A DNA stretch of 64,000 nt from Streptomyces sp. NRRL S-1022 (GCF_000720135.1 NZ_JOIU01000002.1:62001-126000); one strand, 5' to 3'; counted from the first letter of the stretch, positions 24,712-33,162 are shown. The notes: generated from the letters alone by a model not told the origin. Program-made: numbers and translations.

Positions 24712-25215
24712 TCAGGCGAGCGCGCCCTCCAGGGTGAGCAGCCGGACCTTGCGGTCAAGTCCCCCCGCGTATCCGGTCATCGACCCGTTCGCGCCGATCA
24801 CCCGGTGGCAAGGCCGCAGGATGAGCAAGGGGTTGGCGCCGATCGCCCCGCCGACGGCGCGAACGGCCGCGCGCGGCGCCCCGATCCGGGCCGCGATCTC
24901 CCCGTAGGTGACGGTGGCGCCGTACGGCACCTCGTCGAGCGCGTCCCACACCCGTTGCCGGAACGCGGTCCCGGTCGCCCTGAGGGGCAGCCGGAACTCC
25001 TTCAGGTCGCCGGCGAAGTAGGCGGCGATCTGCTCGGCGGCGGCACGGAACGGCCCGGGGTCGTACCGCCAGTCCTCCTGGAGGGTCCGGCCGCCCTTCT
25101 GCCCGGGCACGGTCAGGGAGGTGAGCGCACCGTCGGCGTCCGCGGTGAGCAGCAGCCGCCCGACGGGGGTGTCCAGGTGGGTGCAGTAGGCAGGGGGCAT
25201 CGGCTGGGTGGTCAT
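24712..25215 (-). CDS. ogt: Methylated-DNA--[protein]-cysteine S-methyltransferase
   Basis: 167 residues, the normal length. The active-site motif PCHRVIG is intact, with GTAFRQRVWDALDEVPYG and VTYGEIAARIG before it. The protein takes the methyl group from O6-methylguanine onto its own cysteine in a single-use reaction. The ATG at 25215 follows a weak GGAAG. The stop of the Ada-AlkA gene lies 113 bp upstream on the same strand, so the two alkylation-repair genes probably form an operon, as in other actinobacteria. Confidence 0.93.
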   Translation of the reverse strand: MTTQPMPPAYCTHLDTPVGRLLLTADADGALTSLTVPGQKGGRTLQEDWRYDPGPFRAAAEQIAAYFAGDLKEFRLPLRATGTAFRQRVWDALDEVPYGATVTYGEIAARIGAPRAAVRAVGGAIGANPLLILRPCHRVIGANGSMTGYAGGLDRKVRLLTLEGALA

Positions 25216-25328
25216 GGGTCCGGTCTTCCTCGCAGGGGTGGTCGGCTGACGGGCCGACGCCGGTTCGTGGGTCGTCGGTTCGTGGGTCGTCTGTTCGGGG
25301 GTTGCCGGCCCGGTCGCCGGCCCGGTCG

Positions 25329-26726
25329 TCACGGGACCGGCTCGCCCGCCACGCGCAGGTGCCGGACGGCGTACGAGCGCCAGGGCCGCCAGCTGTCGGG
25401 CAGGCCGGCGCCGGGCGGGGCGACGTCGGGATCGCCGAGGGCGCGGACGCGCACGGTGGCGACGGTCGCCGGATCCATCCCGGGCAGGGCGAGGAGGGCC
25501 TCCTCGGCGTCGTGCCGGTCGGCGCCCGGGTCCAGCCGTACGGCGCCGTCGGCGAGGGCGGCGGCGAGCGCGCCCAGCGGGCCGGCGGGCTCGGCCTCGG
25601 CGAGGACGGCGGCCTCCGGGAAGAGGTGGGTGAGGCCGCCGTGGGGCGCGTCGAGCACCTTGCCGTACCGGCGTACCAGTTCCTCGGCGCCGTGGACGCC
25701 GGCCAGGGCGCGTACGGCGGGCTCCAGCGGGTCGACGGCACCGGGCGAGCGCAGCCCGGGCCGGGCGGCGACCAGCGGGGCGAGCCGGGGGTCCGCGCCG
25801 AGCCGCTCGTCGACGGCGTACGGGTCGGCGTCCAGGTCGAACAGCCGGCGCAGCCGCTGCACGGCGGTGGTGAGGTCCCGGGGGTCGGTGAGCTGGAGCC
25901 GGGCGTCGAGCCAGCCGCCCGGGCGGGTGCGGGTGCCGGTCCGCGGGGTGCGGGCGCGTTCGTGGACGGCGGCGAGAGCGGTGCCGTACGGCAGCCGCAG
26001 GGTGCGCCGGTAGGTGCGGGCGCCGGGGGCGCCGGTCACCTCCTCGACGCCGGGTACGGCCTCCCGGGCGAGCTGGTCGAAGACGGCGGCGGCCTGGTAG
26101 GGGCCGCGGTGGGCGAGGCGGAGCGGGATGCCGGTGCCGGCGGCGGCCCGGCGGGCGGACCGGGCCCGGGGGGCGGTGGCCCGCACCTCGGTGGGTGTCG
26201 CGTCGTACACCTCCCGGACGGTGTCGTTGAACTGCCGCACGCTGGCGAAGCCCGCGGCGAACGCGATCTCGGTGACCGGCAGGTCGGTGGTCTGCAGCAG
26301 CACACGGGCGGTGTGCGCCCGCTGGGCCCGGGCCAGTGCCACGGGCCCGGCGCCCAGTTCGGCGGTGAGCTGCCGCTGTACCTGCCGGGCGCTGTAGCCG
26401 AGCCGTGCGGCGAGCCCGGCGACGCCTTCGCGGTCCACGACGCCGTCGGCGATCAGCCGCATGGCCCGGCCGACGACGTCCGCGCGGACGTTCCACTCCG
26501 CCGAGCCCGGCACGGCGTCCGGCCGGCACCGCCGGCAGGCCCGGAACCCGGAGCCCTGCGCGGCGGCGGCCGTCGCGAAGAACCGCACGTTGCACCGCTT
26601 CGGCGTGACCGCCGGGCAGCTGGGCCGGCAGTAGATGCCGGTGGTCTCGACGGCGAAGAAGAACACCCCGTCGAACCGCCCGTCCCGGCTCCGCACCGCC
26701 TCGTACCTGCTGTCCTCGTCCTTCAC
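25329..26726 (-). CDS. Ada-AlkA fusion with a degenerate glycosylase active site
   Basis: 465 residues in three parts. Residues 1-80: Ada-type zinc methyl-acceptor domain with the four cysteines in YCRPSC, PKRCNVRFF and ACRRC. Residues 95-180: AraC-type helix-turn-helix (AFAAGFASVRQFNDTVREVY). Residues 190-465: AlkA N-terminal fold and helix-hairpin-helix region (LPGMDPATVATVRVRALGDP). The usual segment that follows, carrying the catalytic Asp, is missing: GDPDVAPPGAGLPDS runs straight into SWRPWRSYAVRHL. The protein should still sense methyl-phosphotriesters and bind DNA, but glycosylase activity is doubtful. It is paired with ogt downstream. Confidence 0.88.
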   Translation of the reverse strand: MKDEDSRYEAVRSRDGRFDGVFFFAVETTGIYCRPSCPAVTPKRCNVRFFATAAAAQGSGFRACRRCRPDAVPGSAEWNVRADVVGRAMRLIADGVVDREGVAGLAARLGYSARQVQRQLTAELGAGPVALARAQRAHTARVLLQTTDLPVTEIAFAAGFASVRQFNDTVREVYDATPTEVRATAPRARSARRAAAGTGIPLRLAHRGPYQAAAVFDQLAREAVPGVEEVTGAPGARTYRRTLRLPYGTALAAVHERARTPRTGTRTRPGGWLDARLQLTDPRDLTTAVQRLRRLFDLDADPYAVDERLGADPRLAPLVAARPGLRSPGAVDPLEPAVRALAGVHGAEELVRRYGKVLDAPHGGLTHLFPEAAVLAEAEPAGPLGALAAALADGAVRLDPGADRHDAEEALLALPGMDPATVATVRVRALGDPDVAPPGAGLPDSWRPWRSYAVRHLRVAGEPVP

Positions 26727-27185
26727 GCGTTCCAGTGTGGGGCGGCCCCGGCAGGTGGGCTAGCGGAAATCGGACGTGAAGGTGACGCCCGCGGGAGCGC
26801 CGGAGAACCGAACCGTACCGCCGGAGGCCGACCGGCCCGGAGGCCGAGGCGTCCGAGGCCGGACCGGACCGGACCGGACCAGGAAGCCTACTGGTCCCAA
26901 GGCCGGGACCAGCCGGGGCCGGGACCAGCCCGCAGTCGCAGTGGCCGGCGGCCGAGACGACCCCGAGGCCAAGGGGAACCCGGGCCGCGCCGGCCGGCCC
27001 GGAGGCCGAGGCCGGCCGGGCCGAGACCGGTGCGCGGCCGCAGTGGGCCGCGGGCGAGGCGGCTCCGAGACCGGCCCGCGGCCGCAGCGGCCCGCGACCG
27101 AGGCGGTGCCGAGGCCGGGGGCCCGGGACCGCGGCGGGTCCGGGGGGGGGTGGGGCCCCCGGGTGTCCGCCGCGGTGCCGGGTGG
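26727..27185. other. Low-complexity intergenic region
   Basis: 459 bp, extremely GC-rich, made of degenerate short repeats such as GGCCGAGGC and a run of GGACC units near 26860-26882, plus nine or more consecutive G near 27138-27146. A minus-strand frame ending GAPAGVTFTSDFR at 26760 looks less random than the rest and might be the tail of a lost gene. I see no convincing complete gene. Confidence 0.45.
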
Positions 27186-28289
27186 TCACGCCCAGCGTCC
27201 GCGCTTCGCCTCCATCGCGGCCTTCCCCTCCGCGCCCTTCCGCTTCCAGTCGCGCCGGAGTTCAGCGCGGGCCCGCGCATCGGTCTTGGCCATGATCCAG
27301 CGGTTCTCCCGCACCAGCTTCCGGTAGCTCTCCAGCCGCCGCTCGGGAAGCTCCCCGCTCTCCACGGCCGACCGCACCGCGCACCCCGGCTCCGTCTCGT
27401 GCGCGCAGTCCTGGAACCGGCACTCCTCGGCCAGTTCCTCGATCTCGGAGAACACCTGCCCGACACCGGTCTCCGCGTCGAAGAGACCGACGCCGCGCAG
27501 CCCGGGGGTGTCGATGAGCGCCCCGCCGGAGGGCAGGGGGAGCAGGTTGCGGGTGGTCGTGGTGTGCCGCCCCTTGCCGTCGACGTCCCGGGCCGCCTGC
27601 ACGTCCATGACGTCCGCGCCGACGAGCGCGTTGGCGAGGGTCGACTTGCCCGCGCCGGACTGGCCCAGCAGCACGCTCGTGCCGGAGCCGACCAGCGCGA
27701 CGAGCACGTCCAGTCCGCCGCCGTGCAGGGCGCTGACGGGGAGCACGGGCACGCCGGGCGCGCTGGTCTCCACGTCCTGCACGAGGTGGGCCAGGGTGAC
27801 CGGGTCCGGCACGAGGTCGGCCTTGGTGAGGACGACGACGGGCTGGGCGCCGGACTCCCACGCGAGGGCGAGGAAGCGTTCGACGCGGCCGAGGTCGAGT
27901 TCCACGGCGAGGGACACGGCGATGACGGCGTGGTCGATGTTGGCGGCGAGGATCTGCCCCTCGGACCGCTCGGAGGAGGTGGAGCGGACGAACGCGGTGC
28001 GGCGCGGCAGATACGCCCGCACGTACCGCGGGTCGCCATCGGGGTCGACGGCGACCCAGTCCCCCGTGCACACGACCTTCATCGGGTCGCGGGGAACGAC
28101 GAACTCTGTGTCGGCCCGGACGGTGCCGGCCGGGGCGACGACGTCACACTGACCGCGGTCGACACGGACGACGCGGCCGGGCAGGAGACCCTGCTCGGCG
28201 TAGGGGGCGAACTCGGCTTCCCAGCCCTCGTCCCAGCCGTAGACGGCGAGAGGGTGCGACGAAACCGAAGAAGAAGAAAACAGATTCAA
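27186..28289 (-). CDS. rsgA: Ribosome small-subunit-dependent GTPase A
   Basis: 367 residues. N-terminal OB-fold region, then a circularly permuted GTPase: G4 LTKADLV, G1 GQSGAGKSTL, G3 DTPGLRG. The C-terminal zinc site is CRFQDCAHETEPGC. RsgA binds the 30S subunit late in assembly and checks the decoding site. The TTG at 28289 is preferred: GAAGGG lies 8 nt upstream and the protein then begins just before the conserved LAVYGWDEGWEAEF. The frame is open to 28394, but that part overlaps a small ORF. A Ser-rich N-terminus (NLFSSSSVSS) is slightly unusual. Confidence 0.92.
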   Translation of the reverse strand: MNLFSSSSVSSHPLAVYGWDEGWEAEFAPYAEQGLLPGRVVRVDRGQCDVVAPAGTVRADTEFVVPRDPMKVVCTGDWVAVDPDGDPRYVRAYLPRRTAFVRSTSSERSEGQILAANIDHAVIAVSLAVELDLGRVERFLALAWESGAQPVVVLTKADLVPDPVTLAHLVQDVETSAPGVPVLPVSALHGGGLDVLVALVGSGTSVLLGQSGAGKSTLANALVGADVMDVQAARDVDGKGRHTTTTRNLLPLPSGGALIDTPGLRGVGLFDAETGVGQVFSEIEELAEECRFQDCAHETEPGCAVRSAVESGELPERRLESYRKLVRENRWIMAKTDARARAELRRDWKRKGAEGKAAMEAKRGRWA

Positions 28290-28344
28290 GGGGAACCCTT
28301 CACAGGGCGGCCCCGGCTCCGCGCAGGTCTGCGCTGTGAGGTGG

Positions 28345-28416
28345 TCAGCCGGAGGCCACGGAGGTGGAGTGGACGAACTGCTGGTCGCGGGCAACGCCCA
28401 TCACAGAGACAGCCAT
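28345..28416 (-). CDS. Small ORF (23 aa) upstream of rsgA
   Basis: ATG at 28416 is preceded by a near-perfect ribosome site (GGGGAGGTG, about 6 nt away). It encodes MAVSVMGVARDQQFVHSTSV then ASG and stops at 28345, 56 bp before the rsgA TTG. The strength of the ribosome site in a region without another gene argues for translation. It could be a leader peptide controlling rsgA or a small protein. I do not recognise the sequence. Confidence 0.5.
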   Translation of the reverse strand: MAVSVMGVARDQQFVHSTSVASG

Positions 28417-28783
28417 CGGTCACACCTCCCCTTGCACACTCGGCCGACAGCAGCGGCCGACAGCCACTGCCTGAAGCTCACCCTAGGGGCGCACGCAGTC
28501 GGGCGCCACCGATATATTCGGCAGAGTCACAGACCGGCCTTCGAACAGCATCAGGTTCCGCTTGGGCTGCGGGCCGGTGGCCGGCGCCGACGCGGCGGCC
28601 GACGAGCTGGTGGTCCGACCCCGCGCGGCGACTCGCACGGCGTTCTGAGCGAGGTTCTGGTGCCCACGGGCATGAAATGCACGGACAAGTCGTGGCCGCG
28701 GCCCGCGTCCGGGATCGGGCAATCGGCGATGAAGCGCAGGGCCGAGTTGCAGCCGGGGCCGCGGGGCCGCAGCCGAGGTCCGG
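28417..28783. other. Intergenic region between rsgA leader and formamidase gene
   Basis: 367 bp. GATATATTC near 28511-28519 is AT-rich and may belong to a promoter. The minus-strand frame at 28483-28722 (HARGHQNLAQNAVRVAARG) is less random than expected but I could not assign it. No gene called. Confidence 0.4.
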
Positions 28784-30034
28784 TCAGGCGGAGCTCACCG
28801 CGCACGCGCCGCGTTCGGCCTTCGTCGGGCCGGCGGCGGAGGGCCGGACGTCGAAATCGAATATGGCACTGGGTACGTACAGCGAGCAGCAGGCATTGGG
28901 GATGTCGACGATGCCGCTGATGCGTCCCTCGATGGGGGAGGAGCCGAGCAACAGGTAGGCCTGCTCCCCGCTGTAGCCGAACCTCTTGAAGTACTCGACC
29001 GCGTTGAGACAGGCCCGGCGGTAGGCCAGTGTCGCGTCCAAGTAGTAGTTCGTGTCCGTGTCGTGGTCGACGGAGATGCCGATGAAGGTCAGGAACTCCG
29101 AGTACCGCGGCTCGACGTTGCCCGGAATGAACACCGGGTTGGTGGAGATGCCGTACGTCTCCATGCCACCCTTGATCAGGTCGACGTGGAAGTCGATGAA
29201 GCCGCCCATCTCGATGGCGCCGCAGAACGTGATCTCTCCGTCGCCCTGACTGAAGTGCAGGTCGCCCCCGGAAAGCTTGGCGTCGTTGACGTATACGGGG
29301 TAGAAGACCCTCGAACCTCGCGTGAAGTTCTTGATGTCGTGATTGCCTCCGTTCTCGCGGGCCGGCACCGTGCGCGCGCCTTCCGCGCAGATGCGCTTCG
29401 CGAGGTCTCCGGTGGCCGTGCCGGCGAGTGCGTTGGTGGCGTCCGGCGGCACCGCGAGCGGCGGGACCCGGTTCGGGTCCGTGTCGATCAGTGTCTGCTC
29501 ACGGGCGTTCCATCTGGCGAGCATCTCTGCGGACGGAGCGGTTCCGAACAGCCCCGGGTGGGTGATCCCGGTGAAGCGGATGCCGGGGAGGTGGCGGGAG
29601 GTCGCCTGCTGGCCGTGGAAGTCCCAGATCGCCTTGTAGGCGTCAGGGAAGTAGTCGGTCAGGAAGCCTCCGCCGTTGGCCTTGGCGAAGATGCCGGTGT
29701 AGCCCCAGCCCTGGCCTGCCGCGCCTCCGGTCTGCTGCGGCACGGGGCCCAGGTCGAGGATGTCTACTACGAGCAGGTCGCCGGGTTCGGCTCCCTCCAC
29801 GCCTATCGGACCACTGAGCATGTGGGGAATGGTCAGATCGATGTCACGTACGTCGTTGGCGGAGTCGTTGTCGCCGACCTGGCAGTCGGTCCAGTCGCGG
29901 CACTCCATACGGAACTCCGAGCCCGGCTTCACCATTTCGGCTATGGGGACGTCCGGATGCCACCTGTTGTGTCCGGGAACGTCTTGCTCGCGCATGGACT
30001 TGCTCTGGTCCACCTTGAAGCGAACTTCGGGCAT
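28784..30034 (-). CDS. fmdA: Formamidase (FmdA/AmdA family)
   Basis: 416 residues, the usual length for formamidases of the acetamidase/formamidase family. It starts MPEVRFKVDQSKSMREQDVP and contains GHNRWHPDVP, NGGNHDIKNFTRGSRVFYPV and GDLHFSQGDGEITFCGAIEM, all highly typical of the Methylophilus-type enzyme. It hydrolyses formamide to formate and ammonia in the cytoplasm. It is last in a minus-strand run with an AmiS channel and FmdB. The gene is less GC-rich than its neighbours, as are amiS and fmdB, which suggests transfer. Confidence 0.92.
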   Translation of the reverse strand: MPEVRFKVDQSKSMREQDVPGHNRWHPDVPIAEMVKPGSEFRMECRDWTDCQVGDNDSANDVRDIDLTIPHMLSGPIGVEGAEPGDLLVVDILDLGPVPQQTGGAAGQGWGYTGIFAKANGGGFLTDYFPDAYKAIWDFHGQQATSRHLPGIRFTGITHPGLFGTAPSAEMLARWNAREQTLIDTDPNRVPPLAVPPDATNALAGTATGDLAKRICAEGARTVPARENGGNHDIKNFTRGSRVFYPVYVNDAKLSGGDLHFSQGDGEITFCGAIEMGGFIDFHVDLIKGGMETYGISTNPVFIPGNVEPRYSEFLTFIGISVDHDTDTNYYLDATLAYRRACLNAVEYFKRFGYSGEQAYLLLGSSPIEGRISGIVDIPNACCSLYVPSAIFDFDVRPSAAGPTKAERGACAVSSA

Positions 30035-30064
30035 GACAGTCTCCTCGAATGCTTCTTGTTCCGG

Positions 30065-30700
30065 TCACGTGGACGTACTCAGGCCCGCCGACGGGGCGGT
30101 GGGGGACGGATGCCGCGTTGCCCGGGTGAGTGGCCACAGCGCCCCGAACACCACCACGGCGAAGGCCCCCAGTGCGATGGCGGTTTCGGTGGGGTGTGTC
30201 CAGTAACCGCCGAGCAGCAGAGCGGCGGGAATCACGCCGGTGACCCAGCCCTCGATCGCCGTGACCCAGCCGGTATAGACCGTGAGGCTGCTCTTTTTGA
30301 GGCCGAGCAGCAAGAAGAACAGGAACCACAAGAATGCCCAGTAGAGCCAGATGACTCCGAACGGGCTGTCCTTGAGGATGTGGAAATTGATGAACGAGTA
30401 TCCCAGAGCCACAATCGCCACGAAGAGCGAGTAATAGCCGACCCCGGTGGTGTCGAGAACGGCGAGGATCCCGATGCCTACGTAGAGGTAGGTAAATCCG
30501 AACAGATAGATTCCGGATGCCGCCAGAATTGCCCGGGGTTCGTTGTTGGCAATGAAGATGAGGTACGTCGGCGTGAGTACCTGGAGTGCGCCCACGAAAA
30601 GGTTGAACACCGCGGCCGACCGGGCGTCGACCTTTCCGAGAAGCATCATCCCGTTCATGAAGAGCACGGCGCCGACGAAGAGCAGTCCCACGGATGCCAC
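30065..30700 (-). CDS. amiS: AmiS/UreI-type amide/urea channel
   Basis: 211 residues with six hydrophobic segments, matching the AmiS/UreI proton-gated channel family. Typical blocks are VGLLFVGAVLFMNGMMLLG, INFHILKDSPFGVIWLYWAF and LLLGLKKSSLTVYTGW. It would let formamide or other short amides enter for the formamidase encoded 30 bp downstream. The GTG at 30700 was chosen because TTAGGAGG lies 9 nt upstream; the frame is open much further (30811) but that part is not membrane-like. Confidence 0.9.
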   Translation of the reverse strand: MASVGLLFVGAVLFMNGMMLLGKVDARSAAVFNLFVGALQVLTPTYLIFIANNEPRAILAASGIYLFGFTYLYVGIGILAVLDTTGVGYYSLFVAIVALGYSFINFHILKDSPFGVIWLYWAFLWFLFFLLLGLKKSSLTVYTGWVTAIEGWVTGVIPAALLLGGYWTHPTETAIALGAFAVVVFGALWPLTRATRHPSPTAPSAGLSTST

Positions 30701-30878
30701 GGGGACGCACCTCCTAAATCCGCGTGGAGAGCGGAACGCGTCCGACCCTGGCCGGCTACGTGATTCCGGCTCAGCCGGGCCGGCGTGGCGCGATGGCCGC
30801 CTTCCTCGCACTGCTACGGAAGCGACGTCCTGTTCGGACGTCGACGCACAACGCGTTCTGCCGTGTCGACCACCGCCC

Positions 30879-31163
30879 TTACGGACGCGGCAACCGCGAG
30901 AGCGCGGGGTGCGGCCGTGGCCGCTGCCGCGCCTTCATGCGTGGCGGCACTTCGGAAACCACTGCCGGGGCCTCGCGGGACTGCTCCTCACGGACGTGGA
31001 GGGCAGCGGCTTCCTTCGAGGTGTGCGTCAGGCCGGGCGCGGAGTACACGCGTTTTGCACCGTCGGCGCAAACAGGGCACTCGTGAATCCTGGGCGCCGT
31101 TCCGACCGCCAACCTCACGTCGAAAGGTCCACAGTGACTGCATAGATATTCGTACGTTGCCAT
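30879..31163 (-). CDS. fmdB: FmdB-type zinc-ribbon protein
   Basis: 94 residues. Two CxxC pairs, YLCSHCGPF and HECPVCADG, make the small zinc ribbon of FmdB, which was first described as a regulator in the Methylophilus formamidase cluster. The rest is an Arg/Pro-rich tail. ATG 31163 (MATYEYLCSHCG) gives the canonical family start. It is first in the fmdB-amiS-fmdA run, with 178 bp to amiS. It is divergent from the fluoride operon. Confidence 0.88.
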   Translation of the reverse strand: MATYEYLCSHCGPFDVRLAVGTAPRIHECPVCADGAKRVYSAPGLTHTSKEAAALHVREEQSREAPAVVSEVPPRMKARQRPRPHPALSRLPRP

Positions 31164-31511
31164 CAGCAGCCTCCGGACACTTTCCTTCTCTTCCAGGAGA
31201 CGTCTCGGTAATCCACGTGTCAAGTCAGGTGACGGTCGGCCGGTGGCCCTACTCGCGACGCAATCCGAGAACGTCGTGAGAGCGCTCCTGAGGCAGGATC
31301 CCCACAGGCCGGACGGGACCCACTGGTTTAGGCTGGATTCACCGGCAGAGCGGCCGGAGACGGGGTTCCTGTGCAGTGCCGACCGGCCGCCGTTCACGCG
31401 AAGCTAAGGGCAGGAACCGCCCTGTGCGGTAGGTGCGGCCGCGTGTGGAGCGGAACGAGGTGAGTGACAGGCCCGCCCGGTATTCGGACCGCATCGGTGG
31501 AAAGTTCTGCT
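31164..31511. other. Divergent intergenic region fmdB / crcB
   Basis: 348 bp. It should carry promoters for both the formamidase and the fluoride operons. I looked for the fluoride riboswitch (crcB motif) in front of the first crcB and did not recognise its conserved core. AGGGC-AGGAACC-GCCCT near 31407-31424 is the only clear small hairpin. Confidence 0.5.
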
Positions 31512-31946
31512 GTGATAGAGGCACGTCGATCCCGAGACGCCCGTCGCGGGAACGCCCGGGTGCTCACCGTGATCGCCGTGGGCGGGGCGACAGGCACCTG
31601 CGCCCGGTACACGGCGGCCTTGGTCTGGCCGACGGGCCAGGCGGAATTCCCTTGGACGACGTTGTGCGTGAATGCCTCGGGCTGTCTGGTCATCGGCGCG
31701 TTCGTGGTGGCGATCACCGAGGTGTGGACCGTGAACCCGCTGGTGCGTCCGTTCTTCGGCACAGGGGTGCTGGGAGGCTTCACGACCTTCTCCACGTACT
31801 GCGCCGACATCGAGCGACTGGTCCGGGCGGATCGGGCCGGCATTGCTCTTGTGTACCTGGTGGCGACCGTGGTCGTCGCGCTGGTCGCCGTGACGATCGG
31901 CGTGGTCGGCGCCCGCCGCCTTCTGGTGGTGAGGAAGTCGAGATGA
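31512..31946 (+). CDS. crcB: Fluoride channel CrcB/Fluc, first copy
   Basis: 144 residues, four membrane helices. Fluc signatures are present: [17 protein letters not shown] near the start, [17 protein letters not shown] (the conserved Asn), and [15 protein letters not shown] (the phenylalanine/threonine pore track). Two Fluc subunits, the same or different, assemble antiparallel into a channel that lets fluoride out. The GTG at 31512 has a weak GGAAAG in front. Its stop overlaps the DUF190 start (ATGA). Confidence 0.93.
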   Translation: MIEARRSRDARRGNARVLTVIAVGGATGTCARYTAALVWPTGQAEFPWTTLCVNASGCLVIGAFVVAITEVWTVNPLVRPFFGTGVLGGFTTFSTYCADIERLVRADRAGIALVYLVATVVVALVAVTIGVVGARRLLVVRKSR

Positions 31947-32290
31947 GGCTCAGTGGACGCGCACTGTGTCTGACGATCTTCGTCGACGACTCGGACACGT
32001 GGCATCACAGGCCCCTGTTCACGGAGATCGTCCACCGTGCTCACCAGGCCGGTCTGGCCGGAGCGACGGTGTTCCGTGGCGTGGAGGGCTTCGGTTCAGG
32101 TTCGATCGTGCACACGACACGGCTGCTGTCCTTGGCGGACGACCTGCCGGCGGCGATCGTCATCGTCGACGAGGAGGAGCGGATCCGGTCCTTCATCCCG
32201 GAGCTGGCGGATTTGTCCATCGAAGGCCTGGTCACCGTGCACGAGGTCGAAGTGGTCCACTACAGAGGGCGGGAGGGTGCGGGTACATGA
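31943..32290 (+). CDS. DUF190 family protein in the fluoride operon
   Basis: 115 residues. [20 protein letters not shown] and [19 protein letters not shown] are the characteristic DUF190 blocks, a PII-like ferredoxin-fold family. The start overlaps the upstream crcB stop and the stop overlaps the next crcB start, so all three are translationally coupled. DUF190 proteins are often encoded with crcB; a role in regulating or assembling the channel is inferred from that linkage. Confidence 0.9.
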   Translation: MRLSGRALCLTIFVDDSDTWHHRPLFTEIVHRAHQAGLAGATVFRGVEGFGSGSIVHTTRLLSLADDLPAAIVIVDEEERIRSFIPELADLSIEGLVTVHEVEVVHYRGREGAGT

Positions 32291-32658
32291 GGTATCTGCT
32301 CGTCGCGCTCGGGGGCGCCGTCGGTGCCCCCCTGCGGTATCTCATCGACCGGTCGATCCAGGCGCGCCACGACACCGTCTTCCCCTGGGGGACCTTCGCC
32401 GCCAACATCACCGGCGCGATGATTCTGGGCGTGCTGACGGGGGCGGTCATGGCCAAGGTCGCGTCACCGGACGACCAGTTCCTGCTGGGCGTCGGGTTGT
32501 GCGGCGCCCTGACCACATACTCCACGTTCTCCTACGAGACGCTGAGCCTGTTCGAGGCCGGATCGCGATTCTTCGCGGCCGCCAACGCGGTCGTCTCCGT
32601 CGTCGCCGGACTCGGGGCACTTTTCGTCGGTCTGGCCTTCTCCCAGGCCGTGTTCTGA
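32287..32658 (+). CDS. crcB: Fluoride channel CrcB/Fluc, second copy
   Basis: 123 residues, four membrane helices. [33 protein letters not shown] and [16 protein letters not shown] match the Fluc pattern. It diverges clearly from the first copy. Paired crcB genes commonly encode heterodimeric Fluc channels. The start overlaps the DUF190 stop by 4 nt. No terminator was identified after it; the downstream DNA is decayed. Confidence 0.93.
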   Translation: MRYLLVALGGAVGAPLRYLIDRSIQARHDTVFPWGTFAANITGAMILGVLTGAVMAKVASPDDQFLLGVGLCGALTTYSTFSYETLSLFEAGSRFFAAANAVVSVVAGLGALFVGLAFSQAVF

Positions 32659-32770
32659 CCGTGAGCGCCACGGCCGCGGGCCTCGTCACCGAAACTCCTG
32701 CCGAGGGTTCCGGCGAAGACCGCCCGCCTGTCCCTTCGGCTCCCGTGGGCGGTTGTCCACCCGAGTACGG

Positions 32771-32962
32771 CTACCGGGCGGTCAGACCGCACCGGCCCCG
32801 CGGCACCAGGGTGAGAATCTGCATCACGGCGTGCTCCGACACACTGATGCTGTTGCTGAAGGTCACCTCGGCCACTGTCATGCCGTGGTCGGTCGTGCTC
32901 GGCAGGTCGACGTGGTCGGACCCGGTACCCGCGGTGACCGCCGCTCCGGCCGAAACGGCCAG
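32771..32962 (-). pseudogene. Formate dehydrogenase fragment (central/N-terminal part), inverted
   Basis: The minus-strand frame ending at a TAG (32771) reads [20 protein letters not shown] then [20 protein letters not shown] and LTLV. This matches the NAD-dependent formate dehydrogenase stretch around GSDHVDL and TVAEVTYCNSISVAEHVVM as I recall it from Pseudomonas and Candida enzymes. Homology stops at PRGRCGL. There is no start, no NAD-binding GxGxxG half and no C-terminus on this strand. The C-terminal remnant lies on the opposite strand 75 bp away, so an inversion and deletions broke the gene. Confidence 0.8.
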
Positions 32963-33036
32963 GCGGTGCTGCGCCGGCGGCCCAGGCAGGCCGACCTGGT
33001 GCGACTCCTCGATTCCGACGCTGGAGCCGACCTCGC

Positions 33037-33162
33037 ATCCTCAGCAGCGGCCAACTGGCCGGTTACGCCGGTGACGTCTGGTACCCGCAGCCGCCACCGT
33101 CCGAGGAGTGCCGGCTCGACGGGCGCCCCATCCGCCCTGAATACCTGATCGTCCGGGGGTGA
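33037..33162 (+). pseudogene. Formate dehydrogenase fragment (C-terminal part) with internal deletion
   Basis: The plus-strand frame reads SSGQLAGYAGDVWYPQPPP, then SEECRLDGRPIRPEYLIVRG and TGA at 33160. In intact enzymes LAGYAGDVWFPQPAP and EGRPIRDEYLIVQGG are separated by about 45 residues (including the active-site His segment), which are missing here. Together with the inverted piece at 32771-32962 it documents loss of a formate dehydrogenase beside the formamidase locus. Confidence 0.82.

Noticed and set aside
28483..28722. TnpB-like transposase tail on the minus strand
   Set aside because: A few residues look similar but no zinc cysteines or catalytic motif are visible.
25302..28958. 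1218-residue plus-strand ORF
   Set aside because: Runs antisense through the Ada-AlkA and RsgA genes and GC-rich intergenic DNA; no recognisable domain.
31398..31511. Fluoride riboswitch before crcB
   Set aside because: I could not find the conserved core or pseudoknot pattern by eye; a covariance-model search would decide.
32753..33148. 131-residue plus-strand ORF
   Set aside because: It crosses both formate dehydrogenase fragments in the wrong frame, so it is an accidental reading of decayed DNA.
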